A DNA stretch of 64,000 nt, from the NCBI RefSeq assembly GCF_002367995.1, contig NZ_AP018207.1, positions 8,037,366 through 8,101,365 on the forward strand, in the 5' to 3' direction. The translations under genes and the position numbers were made by a program. Below the pieces are notes generated by a model that ran no database searches, was not told where the DNA came from, and saw only the letters and a program-made list of their open reading frames with translations. This DNA is from Calothrix brevissima NIES-22. Its GTDB lineage: Bacteria; Cyanobacteriota; Cyanobacteriia; Cyanobacteriales; Nostocaceae. Positions within the stretch are counted from its first letter, which is position 1. Every line of letters starts with the position of its first letter. This document shows positions 53,901 through 62,329 of the stretch, one piece after another.

Positions 53901-54099
53901 TAGTGATGGTTATCTCTATCGAGAGTGGAAAAGGTTATGCCATGATGTCAAAATGCTGGGGCTGAACGATATAACATTGCAGCAATTAGGTGAAGATACT
54001 TTTAATATGGTGCGAGCATTCTGCTTTGTTGGTGATATTGGTTATGACCCCGATGATTTTATTCTCAATCAGCCATTATCTAGTACTGACTTAGATTGA
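50974..54099 (+). CDS. KAP family P-loop NTPase with N-terminal macro-like domain
   Basis: The 1,041-residue protein starts with a macro-like nucleotide-binding domain (about 1-225; FDGLVIPVGYQGN and LTRLIIPLLGSGV). The KAP NTPase follows, with Walker A GGWGSGKSH at about 265 and Walker B VVLYIDDLDRCPPNRV at about 715. A long insertion between them contains coiled coils (about 410-520 and 590-650) and two membrane helices (about 528-546 and 555-580). The C-terminal part holds an acidic linker (about 805-870) and a helical domain. KAP NTPases are membrane-associated and several act in phage defence; the macro-like domain suggests sensing of ADP-ribose or NAD-derived ligands (inference). Confidence 0.8.
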   Translation: MSTGNPDTETANRILLKKQGKTQIYALCTSRPWLLPFDGLVIPVGYQGNMGGFGQNFLADVGEKDYGVSFFNFMQAELSKNNLSEIEPDKPLLMALPPAVNLAVSQLQRNQAQAEKFTILATVESDSEAGRIINVSNAAQAAAATIRLATKQRLTRLIIPLLGSGVNRLNKQEVAIAMLQAIDRALATNQGKNHVIEEVTIVDRENITGILRIAAIRLNDFLAQSPKNDLPSGQDLLNIEQEVHALAEVLLMRSLEPPLAVGILGGWGSGKSHIMHLMQQKMTQIRSQPVNKQKAWANLASCDRDSVEEQLSPYVGHVYQITFDAWTYARSNLWASLMETILFELNRQLILERQLEELGVDAYAGGKIWEALNEMSDLQRRELFYEAKLTQEQLEDLEKSGSHSQVENLLWESLKTSRKREKQALEDKEKELEEEKKKLDDKIRQVQQEVAETIANKPEQEIWIQQIKDELLEKYLGKEFKDFKDKIKQEIQSRQQEKESLDNKFDDFKANNIITSKSLKYWASKNKNLIILFIVLSILTFAIPFILEKLKAGIIPQIAATLVTLTPGIVAAQELVKKWRGYIEIISKKFDEYQKKVEKLAETERLKSAKVREEEIKKRLDTPEFKASEEKIKYLQADVEQQRQIVIQISQVSLPDFIGNQLENGLYGKRLGLMQQVKNDLATITEKLLPPKQKSEKFKEHIESLQKIFPRGPARVVLYIDDLDRCPPNRVVEVLEAVQLLVKTPLFVVILAIDERYIARALEKVYAGVLHRKGKPSGIDYIEKIIQIPYRVRPIARSSLKNYLEAQMQYEKEEVEDINNHQFTPDIDESQAEVNEDTRQPVARGTINNTADDGKAESEEKTELMEDLPLQVIKFTKEEFDTVHECCQHIDLSPRTLKRLINVYKLFKIVWFRSSRLQDIQEDETIRKVIVSFLALSGRYPYLMRSVFEDLEMYFEESRDLERNLLEFFPQKPSVNSDGYLYREWKRLCHDVKMLGLNDITLQQLGEDTFNMVRAFCFVGDIGYDPDDFILNQPLSSTDLD

Positions 54100-54191
54100 G
54101 CGAGAATTTTTTGTTTGCATTGCTGATGTGCCTGGATGAATATAATTACTTATACTAAAGCTTAAGTATACAATAAGAGTTTGAAAATACT

Positions 54192-54298
54192 TACAGCAGA
54201 TTTTAGGTAAATGAGGTACGCGCTTCGGGGCATGGCAGTGCCAGTGCCCCTACAATCAACGATATAATCTGTACTTCACCAACTGGCAATCTGCTGTA
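54192..54298. repeat. 107-bp MITE copy B (TIR TACAGCAGATT)
   Basis: The ends TACAGCAGATT and AATCTGCTGTA are perfect 11-bp inverted repeats. The interior matches copy A at 43638-43742 almost throughout. It lies downstream of the KAP gene and is non-coding. The rest of the gap 54100-54442 shows no gene. Confidence 0.8.
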
Positions 54299-54442
54299 TT
54301 TTTGCTGTTTGGGTGAGAATGCGATCGCATTGCATCGGCTTGTTATGGTAATGCATCGACATGGATTGAGTTGCATCAGGTAACAATGCCATGACATCAA
54401 CGATAATAGAGATAGCACCAGCAATACAGTTAAAGTATAGCT

Positions 54443-55090
54443 ATGTCCTATAGTGAGTTTACAATTAATGACCTACGCGATAAATTCAACATCGTCATCA
54501 AAGAAGTTGAAACAGTAGTGTCACCATTTGAAACCATACAACCAAGTGAACTTCTTCAAGAAACTCTCAAAGAAAATATTCCCTTGGCGCTGGGTATTGA
54601 TACAGAAAAAGCACGTTCTGAGTTAATGGTTGCACCAATTTTAGTTGAAGTTAGAAAATTAAATAATCGTCAGATTAGTTTATTTTCTGGTACAGATTTA
54701 ACCGTTGACAAAGAAAAAGGATTAAATGGAGTTTGTGATTTTATCCTTAGCCATTCTTCAGAACAACTATTTTTAAACGCACCTATATTTACGTTAGTAG
54801 AAGCGAAGAATGACAATATTAAATCTGGTATTCCTCAATGTATAGCAGAAATGATTGCATCGCAATTATTTAATCAAAAACGCAATAATCCAATTCCTTG
54901 TATTTATGGTGCAGTGACAACGGGTAGTATCTGGAAATTTTTGAAACTTCAAGATAATCAAGTTTCCGTGGAAATGTTGGAACATTTTATTGAAAATATT
55001 GCATCAATATTAGGCATTCTCATGGAAATAGTTCGCACTACTGCACCACAGATGCAATCCGAATTTACACTCAAAATTAATGAAGAATGA
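54443..55090 (+). CDS. PD-(D/E)XK-like protein of unknown function
   Basis: The 215-residue protein contains GVCDFILSH and, about 25 residues later, FTLVEAKND, which fit the Asp and Glu-x-Lys of a PD-(D/E)XK nuclease core. Similar proteins are frequent in cyanobacteria and resemble the N-terminal part of type I restriction subunits, but none has a clear role. The remaining sequence is helical. It stands alone, 343 bases downstream of the KAP gene. Confidence 0.65.
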   Translation: MSYSEFTINDLRDKFNIVIKEVETVVSPFETIQPSELLQETLKENIPLALGIDTEKARSELMVAPILVEVRKLNNRQISLFSGTDLTVDKEKGLNGVCDFILSHSSEQLFLNAPIFTLVEAKNDNIKSGIPQCIAEMIASQLFNQKRNNPIPCIYGAVTTGSIWKFLKLQDNQVSVEMLEHFIENIASILGILMEIVRTTAPQMQSEFTLKINEE

Positions 55091-55596
55091 GAGGAACAAT
55101 TAAGAAGTAAAAAGATAATCCTCATAAATAAAGCGCAAAGTTTGAGCCGTGGTTTCTTTGGATCAAAGCTTTGTAAGAAATGGGATTTATAATTGGGACT
55201 TACGCAACTGACACAGAATTTCATCTTGTAGGGTGGGCTATGCCTTACGAAACCTGGATATGGTGGGCAATACTACCCTACAAATGGTTATTCTATTTTA
55301 GAGGGTATGGCAATGCCCATTGGTGTCAACTTAACGCGAAACCCTCTTTGTAGCAAGCTTTCTGCCCTCACCCCCAACCCCTCTCCCACCGGCAGAGGGG
55401 AGCAAGAGATTTAATTCCCCTTCTCCTGGGGGAGAAGGGGTTAGGGGATGAGGGCGAAAGTTTTTGTACAACGCTCTCCCTATATAGCTTTTAGCTTAAG
55501 TTAACACCAATGGGCAATGCCATGCGCCTACCATTTGTCGAACTATTTTTTTAATTGGTATAATTTTTATCTAATAATTACTGATTACTTAAATTT
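55091..55596. repeat. Repeat-rich intergenic region
   Basis: It contains a TAGGGTGGGC-type repeat (about 55230-55250), a GGGCATTGCC micro-palindrome (about 55300-55320 and 55508-55525), and a large hairpin of CCCCAACCCCTCTCCC and GGGGAGAAGGGGTTAGGGG (about 55370-55452), a common cyanobacterial repeat. The sequence TTGGTGTTAACTTAAGC-like at 55497 mirrors TTGGTGTCAACTTAACGC at 55320, so the block may be one inverted-repeat element of about 190 bp. No gene is seen. Confidence 0.55.
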
Positions 55597-56142
55597 ATGT
55601 TAAGAGAAATTACCTTAGCGATCGCAACTGTGACTATATCTTTAACCAGCTTTATTCAAAGTCCTGTAAATGCGAATATTCCGGCTAAGTATCAAATCGC
55701 CCAAAATTCTCATCAAGTAAAAGGAATCACTATCGAACGCCTGGGAATCGGTGGTGTAAAACTTGATATGTCGGAAGCACAGGTAAGAAAAATTTTAGGT
55801 AAGCCTGTAAAAGTAGAAAATCAATTTATGCCTGCTATTGGTAAAGTGCGCACGCTGAAATATCGGGGTATTTCTATTGATTTAGCCGAAAATTTTCCTG
55901 AGAATAAATTCACTGTTTATCAAATAAAAGCAACTAGTAATAAATATGCAACTCTAGATGGTGTAAAAGTTGGTGATAGTCCATCGAAAATTACTAGAAT
56001 CTATGGTAACACTGATGCTTATCAAGAAGGTAATTTCACTCGCTTAAGTTACTCGATTGAAACTCCTAGTCCCGCAGGTTTAAATTTTACCCTGGAAAAA
56101 GGAAAGATTACAGAAATTCTCTGCTTTTATCTGATGAATTAA
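55597..56142 (+). CDS. Secreted protein of unknown function with tandem BamE-like repeats
   Basis: The 181-residue protein has a Sec signal peptide (about 1-28, cleaved near NANIPA). The mature part holds two similar units, GVKLDMSEAQVRKILGKPVK and GVKVGDSPSKITRIYGNTDA, each resembling the motif of the SmpA/BamE-like fold (a helix followed by GxP or GxT and a hairpin). It is probably periplasmic. Function is unknown. It lies 23 bases upstream of the Kelch gene and is probably co-transcribed with it. Confidence 0.7.
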   Translation: MLREITLAIATVTISLTSFIQSPVNANIPAKYQIAQNSHQVKGITIERLGIGGVKLDMSEAQVRKILGKPVKVENQFMPAIGKVRTLKYRGISIDLAENFPENKFTVYQIKATSNKYATLDGVKVGDSPSKITRIYGNTDAYQEGNFTRLSYSIETPSPAGLNFTLEKGKITEILCFYLMN

Positions 56143-56165
56143 GCCTTTTTTATATTAGAAAAACT

Positions 56166-57263
56166 ATGTCATTACATACGCCTAGCTTCATTTGGAGAAA
56201 ACCCCAAATCCAGGGACAACCTCCCTCACCTCGATTTGGACATTCTGCAATTTTGTATGAAAACTCCATGATTGTATTTGCTGGAGAAAGTAACGATACT
56301 AGGGATACCTTTAACGATGTTCACGTGCTAGATTTAGAAACTTGGACTTGGACGCAACCTGATATTTTTGGCAATATTCCTGATAGTCGAGGCTTTCATA
56401 CTGCGGTTTTATATCAAGATAAAATGCTGGTTTGGGGAGGATATAAAGAAGCAAAAGACGGCGGATATACTTTTACTGATGTTGCGGTGCATATTCTCAA
56501 TCTTCAAACCTGGGAATGGTCGCAAGTTATCCCTAATGGTACGCCACCAGAACCTCGTTCTCATCATAGCGCCGCTTTATATCAAGATAAGTTATTTATT
56601 GATGGTGGTTCTTTTGATATTTACGCAGCCTATGAAGATATTCATCTATTAGATCTCTCACAAATGTGCTGGATCGATATCCAAGTTGAAAACTGTGCTG
56701 ATGCTGCTTTAGCTGGATTGAAAGTACGTGGTAATACATTAATTAAGTTTCTGGGGGATGCGGCTTACGGCGGATTCTGCGAAGATATTTTTACTTTAGA
56801 ATTAGGTAATTTAGATACTAAAAATCAAATCAAATTGCAGTGGCAAAAAGCTAATTTTATAGGTATAGAGAATTATTCATATCAAATTATTCTGCCGGAT
56901 GACGATGAGGAAGAATATGATGATGAGTTTGATGATGATAGTGGAATTCCCTATCGTACTATTCACGGCTATGGAGAATTTGGCGATAATTTAGTTTTAT
57001 TTGCAGGCATGGCTCCAGGTAATGGCGTGAGTCATGTAACTATTGGCGATTTGGTATTATTAAATCTGCCTGCTACTGGCGAAACTACTAGCGGAACTTA
57101 TACAGCAATGGTTCCGGAAGTGGAAGGGAAATTTCCGCCGCCGCGATTTGGTCATACGACAATTCAGTTTAAGCAGCAAATGATTGTTTATGGTGGTTTA
57201 TGGATTGATACTCTAGTTGGTAATAATAGCTATGATAATGATGTTTATATTTTAGAAGGTTGA
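56166..57263 (+). CDS. Kelch-repeat protein
   Basis: The 365-residue protein is built of Kelch units with the pattern P-P-R-x-G-H-x-A...V-F-x-G...W-x-W: PPSPRFGHSAILYENSMIVF, DSRGFHTAVLYQDKMLVWGG, PEPRSHHSAALYQDKLFIDG and PPPRFGHTTIQFKQQMIVYGG. They should form a six- or seven-bladed beta-propeller. There is no signal peptide. An acidic loop (DDDEEEYDDEFDDD) lies at about 243-256. Such propellers mediate protein binding; the partner is unknown, though the upstream secreted protein is in the same operon. Confidence 0.85.
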   Translation: MSLHTPSFIWRKPQIQGQPPSPRFGHSAILYENSMIVFAGESNDTRDTFNDVHVLDLETWTWTQPDIFGNIPDSRGFHTAVLYQDKMLVWGGYKEAKDGGYTFTDVAVHILNLQTWEWSQVIPNGTPPEPRSHHSAALYQDKLFIDGGSFDIYAAYEDIHLLDLSQMCWIDIQVENCADAALAGLKVRGNTLIKFLGDAAYGGFCEDIFTLELGNLDTKNQIKLQWQKANFIGIENYSYQIILPDDDEEEYDDEFDDDSGIPYRTIHGYGEFGDNLVLFAGMAPGNGVSHVTIGDLVLLNLPATGETTSGTYTAMVPEVEGKFPPPRFGHTTIQFKQQMIVYGGLWIDTLVGNNSYDNDVYILEG

Positions 57264-57387
57264 GGTTATACCAATTTAATATGAAGCTGCATAAAACTAT
57301 TGTAATCTTATTTGATATACTGAGTTGAGCAAAACCCACCTTGAGGAAGGTGGGATGAGCGCAACAGATCGCCAGAATGAAAATAAC

Positions 57388-57816
57388 TTATTTGGATGCC
57401 AGAAGTTGTGATACAGCTGCATGTGCTAAGACAACATCAGGTTCGCGCTGGAGAGCCGCATAGTATTTTCTGGCAAAAACATTGCCTAATTCTGACGGTA
57501 CAATGAGTCTTTGAGCATCGGCAATTAACTTTTGCAGAGATTCCGGTAGTATGGGTTCGTCTGCTGCTAGCATTTCATCAATTTGCACAACTAGCTCTGA
57601 AATTTTATGTAACCAAGCAAATTGTTCGTGATCGATGACTAGTTGTAAAAGTTCTGCACTTGATACTCTACCGCTTACTTGCTCGTAAGCGATGCGTTCT
57701 GTATCCAATAAGGTGGAATGCAAATTGAGGAATTTATTGCGCAAATTACGTAAAAATTGCTGTTGATCGATGCGTTGTAGAAGTGTTTTAGAAGTCAATT
57801 GAACCCATCCTCCCAT
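57388..57816 (-). CDS. Hypothetical protein co-transcribed with pirin
   Basis: The 142-residue protein is all-helical with a few hydrophobic heptads and no membrane segment. I recognise no family by name. Its start overlaps the pirin gene by 29 bases, so it is the second gene of that operon and probably works with it or shares its regulation. Confidence 0.75.
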   Translation of the reverse strand: MGGWVQLTSKTLLQRIDQQQFLRNLRNKFLNLHSTLLDTERIAYEQVSGRVSSAELLQLVIDHEQFAWLHKISELVVQIDEMLAADEPILPESLQKLIADAQRLIVPSELGNVFARKYYAALQREPDVVLAHAAVSQLLASK

Positions 57817-58681
57817 TACGATAGTCGGCTATTGCTTGTATGATTTCGGCTTCAGTGTTCATGACAAATGGGCCATAGCGAACAACTGGTTCTTTTAGCG
57901 GTACACCAGCAATGAGTAGGAAGTCTAATGGTGATAAGGCGTTCGCTGAATTGGCGATCGCTATTTCCTCTCCGTCTTGTGCAAACAATACCATTTGTCC
58001 ATCTCCAGCCAGTTCTTTTTCTGTACCAAATAAGCCTTCGCCATCAAGCACATATATAAAAGCATTGTATTCTTTTGGCACGGGTTGGACTGCGATCGCT
58101 CCTGGTTGGAGTGTGAAATGTAAGTACATAATCGGAGTTTGCGTTTGGATTGAAGATATCGCTCCTAAGGCTTCTCCAGCTATGACTTTTACTTTTACCA
58201 AGCCATCTTCTGTTTGCGCAGTCGGAATTTTGGCTGACGGAATTTCTTGATAGCGCGGTTTCATCATCTTGTCTTGGCTAGGGAGATTTACCCAAAGTTG
58301 CAATCCGTGAATTCTTCCGCCAGTGCGCGCAAATTCTGTTTCTGGCATTTCTGAATGAACTACACCTGCGCCAGCTGTCATCCATTGGACATCGCCAGTT
58401 CTCAGTTTGCCTGTATTTCCTTGAGAATCTTTATGTTCAACACATCCTTCGAGAATATAAGAAACTGTTTCAAAGCCTCTATGAGGATGATCTGGCGTGC
58501 CTTTTGCTTTACCTGGTTCAACATTAACAGGGCCAAATTCATCTAGGAGGAGAAAGGGATCGAAGTCGGTAAAGGTGCTTTTGGGAAATGGACGACGCAC
58601 CAGCATTCCTTCCCCTTCTAGAGTTTGTATACTATTGATGATTCCTGCTACTGTTCGCATTGTCTGGATTTGAGCCGTCAT
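57788..58681 (-). CDS. Pirin family protein
   Basis: The 297-residue bicupin has the pirin signatures DPFLLLDEFGPVNV, the metal-binding DHPHRGFETVSYILEGCVEH (two His and a Glu) and VQWMTAGAGVVHSEMP, plus a second cupin with PKEYNAFIYVLDGEG. Pirins are iron-binding proteins; some are quercetin dioxygenases and others respond to oxidative stress. It is the first gene of a two-gene operon and divergent from a PadR-type regulator at 58938, which may control it. Confidence 0.92.
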   Translation of the reverse strand: MTAQIQTMRTVAGIINSIQTLEGEGMLVRRPFPKSTFTDFDPFLLLDEFGPVNVEPGKAKGTPDHPHRGFETVSYILEGCVEHKDSQGNTGKLRTGDVQWMTAGAGVVHSEMPETEFARTGGRIHGLQLWVNLPSQDKMMKPRYQEIPSAKIPTAQTEDGLVKVKVIAGEALGAISSIQTQTPIMYLHFTLQPGAIAVQPVPKEYNAFIYVLDGEGLFGTEKELAGDGQMVLFAQDGEEIAIANSANALSPLDFLLIAGVPLKEPVVRYGPFVMNTEAEIIQAIADYRNGRMGSIDF

Positions 58682-58784
58682 TCATCCCCTCCTTGGTCTG
58701 CTGGGTTGATTATTAGCTATAGTGCAGAACGTATACATAGCCAGGATCTGCACTTGCAAAGTCGGAAATTTTTTATCAAAGTAT

Positions 58785-58833
58785 GATTGAGAACTAAGTA
58801 TTGATGCTATTGAGAAAAACTTAGTTCTCAATC
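58785..58833. promoter_or_regulatory. 15-bp perfect inverted repeat between pirin and padR genes
   Basis: GATTGAGAACTAAGT (58785-58799) and its exact complement ACTTAGTTCTCAATC (58819-58833) are separated by 19 bases in the divergent promoter region. The symmetry and spacing fit a regulator operator, probably for the PadR protein. No T-run follows, so a terminator is less likely. Confidence 0.65.
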
Positions 58834-58937
58834 ACAATATTTGTTTTATCCCATATATGATTAATCTTATAGTAGCATAAGATTATGTAAAAAGTGATAG
58901 ATTGAGTTTCCCCTACCTTAGCTTCGGAAAACCGCCT

Positions 58938-59477
58938 ATGTCCTTAGCTCATACAATTCTCGGACTACTTCAGCAAGAGGAGATGACAGGTTACGATCTC
59001 AAAACTACTTGTTTCGATCAATGTGTTGCACATTTGTGGCCTGCAGATCAAGCACAGATTTACAGAACCCTAGATAAATTAGTTGAGCAGGGTTGGATTA
59101 GTTGTAGCGTTGAAATTCAGAGCGATCGCCCTAATCGTAAGGTATATTCGGTGACAGAAGCAGGAAAAGCCGAATTTACCCGATGGCTGCAATGTCATCA
59201 GCCTTTACCAACAGTCAGAGAACCCTTGCTGGTGCAGTTATTTTTCGCCGCCCAATTACCGAACGCAGCTATTATGAAATTGCTAGAACAACAGCTAGCT
59301 ATCCGCAACAAAAAACGGGCTGAGTGTGACAATATTCAACTACCAAAACTAGAAGATTGCACAAATCGCGAGCAGATAATGCAACGACTGGTACTAGATT
59401 TAGTCAGCCAACGAGAACAAACTTATATTGATTGGCTGAAAACTGCCATTAATGTTATCGGGAATACGCCTCAGTAG
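58938..59477 (+). CDS. PadR family transcriptional regulator
   Basis: The 179-residue protein has a PadR winged helix at its start (AHTILGLLQQEEMTGYDLKT, then QIYRTLDKLVEQGWISC and RKVYSVTEAGKAEFTRWL) and a C-terminal helical dimerisation half. Such regulators usually repress a neighbouring operon and respond to small molecules. The divergent pirin operon and the inverted repeat between them make an autoregulated pair likely. ATG 58938 is chosen because the family opens with SLAHTILG; a TTG at 58902 in frame lacks support. Confidence 0.88.
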   Translation: MSLAHTILGLLQQEEMTGYDLKTTCFDQCVAHLWPADQAQIYRTLDKLVEQGWISCSVEIQSDRPNRKVYSVTEAGKAEFTRWLQCHQPLPTVREPLLVQLFFAAQLPNAAIMKLLEQQLAIRNKKRAECDNIQLPKLEDCTNREQIMQRLVLDLVSQREQTYIDWLKTAINVIGNTPQ

Positions 59478-59688
59478 ATAGCTGTGATTGATATAAAAAT
59501 TGATCGGGGTATTACGAATTAGGTAATACCCTAAATTTATATTTTGAAACTTCTACTATAGGAATATGTTTATCTATACCAAAAGTTTTATTTTTACCAA
59601 TTCAATAAATTTAAAGAAAAAAGATGCACGCAGATAAATTTTGGTGTTTACCTGTGTGCATTTGTGTTTATGTTTTGACTGATGAGAA

Positions 59689-60744
59689 TTAAACTACAGC
59701 AACTGCTGTTTGCCAACGTCCTACAGCTTTACCAACTACGGCTAATTCTTGCATTAAGTGGTCAAAAGCGTCTGGTGTTAGGGATTGAGGCCCGTCTGAC
59801 AAAGCTTTTTTGGGGTTGGGGTGAACCTCAATCATGAGAGAATCAGTACCAGCTGCGATCGCAGCCATAGACATGGAAGGCACAAACTCAGACCAACCCG
59901 TACCATGACTAGGATCGATCATAATTGGTAGGTGAGTTAACTTGCGTAAAACAGGCACTACCGATAAATCTAGGGTATTGCGAGTATACTGACGGTCAAA
60001 GGTGCGAATTCCGCGCTCGCATAAAATTACATTCGGATTACCTGCGGCTAACACATACTCAGCAGCCATCAACCAATCCTCAATTGTCGCCGCCATTCCC
60101 CGCTTTAAAAGCACTGGTTTTGATTGTGCGCCTACTTTTTTCAGCAGCGAGAAATTTTGCATATTTCTTGCGCCTACCTGAATCATATCGGCAACTTCCG
60201 CGATTTTATCCAGGTCGGCGGCGTCCATGACTTCTGTGATAATTCCTAATCCGCTAACTTCCCTAGCTTTCGCCAATAATTCCAAAGCACTCTCACCATG
60301 TCCTTGGAAAGCGTAAGGAGAAGTTCGGGGTTTATATGCACCACCACGTAAAAACTTGGCTCCCGAAGCTTTGACGCGCTGCGCCGTCTCAATAATCATT
60401 TCCTCATTTTCTACGGAGCAGGGGCCAGCAACTACAACTACCGGATGATGTTCGCCAAAAACAATAGTCCCGTCAGGGGTGCTAACCATAACTTCCGAAG
60501 CTTCACCATGACGGTATTGACGACTAGCACGTTTATAAGGTAACTCTACCCGCAAAACTTGCTCAATCCAAGGGCTAACTTCTTGAATTTGTAGGGGATC
60601 TAAATCCGCAGTCTCACCAACTAAACCAATAACTACTTTATGTTTACCAACAATTTTTTCCGGTGTCAGTCCCCAACCGATTAATTCTTCATTAATCCGA
60701 TTGATTTCTGCCTCTGGGGAACCAATTTTCATTACAACAATCAT
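59689..60744 (-). CDS. aroF: 3-deoxy-7-phosphoheptulonate (DAHP) synthase, type I-beta
   Basis: The 351-residue protein has an N-terminal ferredoxin-like domain (about 1-85) fused to the catalytic barrel with VVVAGPCSVENEEMI, FLRGGAYKPRTSPYAFQG, KRGMAATIEDWL, LCERGIRTF and the metal site IDPSHGTG. This is the AroF/KdsA-like subtype of Bacillus and Thermotoga, distinct from the AroFGH-type enzyme at 39424. Both catalyse the first step of the shikimate pathway; the N-terminal domain usually mediates feedback control. The gene stands alone. Confidence 0.94.
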   Translation of the reverse strand: MIVVMKIGSPEAEINRINEELIGWGLTPEKIVGKHKVVIGLVGETADLDPLQIQEVSPWIEQVLRVELPYKRASRQYRHGEASEVMVSTPDGTIVFGEHHPVVVVAGPCSVENEEMIIETAQRVKASGAKFLRGGAYKPRTSPYAFQGHGESALELLAKAREVSGLGIITEVMDAADLDKIAEVADMIQVGARNMQNFSLLKKVGAQSKPVLLKRGMAATIEDWLMAAEYVLAAGNPNVILCERGIRTFDRQYTRNTLDLSVVPVLRKLTHLPIMIDPSHGTGWSEFVPSMSMAAIAAGTDSLMIEVHPNPKKALSDGPQSLTPDAFDHLMQELAVVGKAVGRWQTAVAVV

Positions 60745-61187
60745 ATTAAATTCCCTGATTAGTTGAGTTGTTTGTTAGCGTGGTTTTCAAAAGAAGCTTG
60801 AATTAGTAAATACGCCGTCACCTAAAATTTATTAGTAGGTCTATGACAGCAGAATCTATACTTCCTCTGAGTTTTAGGTATTTTCTTTAATGTAATACAC
60901 TGTCACTGACGACAACATGAAAAACCTGATTTAATATTGTTTCTCAAACTAATCTGAGGAGCGTAATCTAATGAATTATCAATGGTTTAGCAGAAATATT
61001 GATTTTTTATTAAATATTAAAATTCAATCTTCAAAAATATAGCGCTCAGTATATTTATGACTGAAAATTGGGGATATAAATAAACATAAATTTTTAATTA
61101 GCAATGTTGAAGTTATCAATTTCAACTTCAACATTTACTTTAAAATTTACCCAAAATTACAGTCTTCTGATATCTGAGCGCCAATAA
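60745..61187. other. AT-rich spacer between DAHP synthase and PAM68-like genes
   Basis: An inverted repeat AGTTGAAGTTGAAAT-like near 61108-61132 (AATGTTGAAGT...ACTTCAACATT) may terminate the PAM68-like transcript. No coding frame is seen in the 443 bases. Confidence 0.5.
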
Positions 61188-61667
61188 TCAAACCTTTTTC
61201 TGCCGAGTTTCTCGCCAAACATCCACCATGCGTCCCCAATTGGTGCCGAACTCAGCCGCACCCAGCCAACTACCAACTCTGTCTTCATCCCAAGAAGCAG
61301 AAAGCACGCCATAGGTGATTCCTAATACTCCCAAGCCAAACAAGGCCATGTTGACCAACAACACGGCAATGGGAGGTAATCTGATGTCGGTATAAATGGT
61401 CAGTATGTAGCTAGCAACTAACGTGGCAATACCTAAAGCTGTTGGTATACCACAAAATGCCGCTACTCGGCGAATCATCCTTTGGCTGACAACCTTGGGG
61501 ATGGCCATTTCCTCTTTGGTGTAGGGTGGCTGCTTGGTTGTTTTTGTGGTCTTTTCACCAGACTCTTTGGACTGTGCTGGTGGTTGACTTTTAGCCTTTG
61601 CTGGCTTTTGGCGCTTTGTGTTCGGTTCAAAAGGTAAGCGGCTGCGTTCAGATTCTTCAGCAGGCAT
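61188..61667 (-). CDS. PAM68-like photosystem II assembly protein (DUF3464)
   Basis: The 159-residue protein has a Lys/Pro/Glu-rich N-terminal half (about 1-65), the conserved VVSQRMIRRVAAFCGIPTALG, two membrane helices (about 70-90 and 103-125), and SWDEDRVGSWLGAAEFGTNW at the end. This is the PAM68/DUF3464 family, which helps assemble photosystem II in thylakoids. It starts 11 bases after the rpsO stop and is co-transcribed with it, an arrangement that is common in cyanobacteria. Confidence 0.92.
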   Translation of the reverse strand: MPAEESERSRLPFEPNTKRQKPAKAKSQPPAQSKESGEKTTKTTKQPPYTKEEMAIPKVVSQRMIRRVAAFCGIPTALGIATLVASYILTIYTDIRLPPIAVLLVNMALFGLGVLGITYGVLSASWDEDRVGSWLGAAEFGTNWGRMVDVWRETRQKKV

Positions 61668-61678
61668 AAGCGGTATCC

Positions 61679-61948
61679 TTAACCACGAATTCCCAAACGA
61701 CCAATTAAAGCTTGATATTTTTCTCTGCTTTCCTGTTGGACATAAGCAAGAAGACGCTTACGATGTCCAATCAGCTTTAACAAGCCTCTGCGAGAAGAAT
61801 GGTCTTTTTTGTTTGCTTGCAGATGTTCGCTGAGACGGTTAATCCGTTCAGTAAGCATTGCAATTTGGACATCAGCAGAGCCTGTATCAGTTTCGTGAAC
61901 TTGATAGCTGGAAATGAGTTCTTGTTTGCGCTGTTGCGTCAGAGCCAT
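61679..61948 (-). CDS. rpsO: 30S ribosomal protein S15
   Basis: The 89-residue protein has the S15 hallmarks: [24 protein letters not shown] and [24 protein letters not shown]. It binds 16S rRNA in the central domain and in many bacteria regulates its own mRNA. Length is standard. It is the first gene of an operon with the PAM68-like gene. Confidence 0.97.
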   Translation of the reverse strand: MALTQQRKQELISSYQVHETDTGSADVQIAMLTERINRLSEHLQANKKDHSSRRGLLKLIGHRKRLLAYVQQESREKYQALIGRLGIRG

Positions 61949-62329
61949 GATTGATTTTAGTTCTAGTTATTCTAAATTTATGCAGCAGTCTCTAATAATA
62001 TCACAGGCCTTAAGCTGTGGGGTGAATCAAGCTGAGATACCTGAGTTATTGAGGAAGTTGGGGATGTAAGTACTGCTTTGCATAAATTTATCACTTTTTA
62101 AACACAGAGGAACGCGGAGGTTAGCGCAGCGAAAAGTCTGAGCGCCGGCTTCCGGCGCTCAGAACTTTTCAAGACAAAGTTTCGCAGAGTATTTCACCAG
62201 CCAATTCGCTATGAATTAATGAAATTGTGTACTAATAAGAGTTACGCACACTCTACGAACTCTTGGCGTTCTTGGCGTCTTGGCGGTTCCATAAATTAAG
62301 CTTTTTGGCAATTTTTGCGTAAGTCCTGA
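61949..62329. repeat. Repeat-containing spacer
   Basis: A hairpin GAGCGCCGG/CCGGCGCTC lies at about 62139-62161, and a tandem CTTGGCGTT-type repeat at about 62258-62287 also seen near 37122. No gene is visible. Confidence 0.6.
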
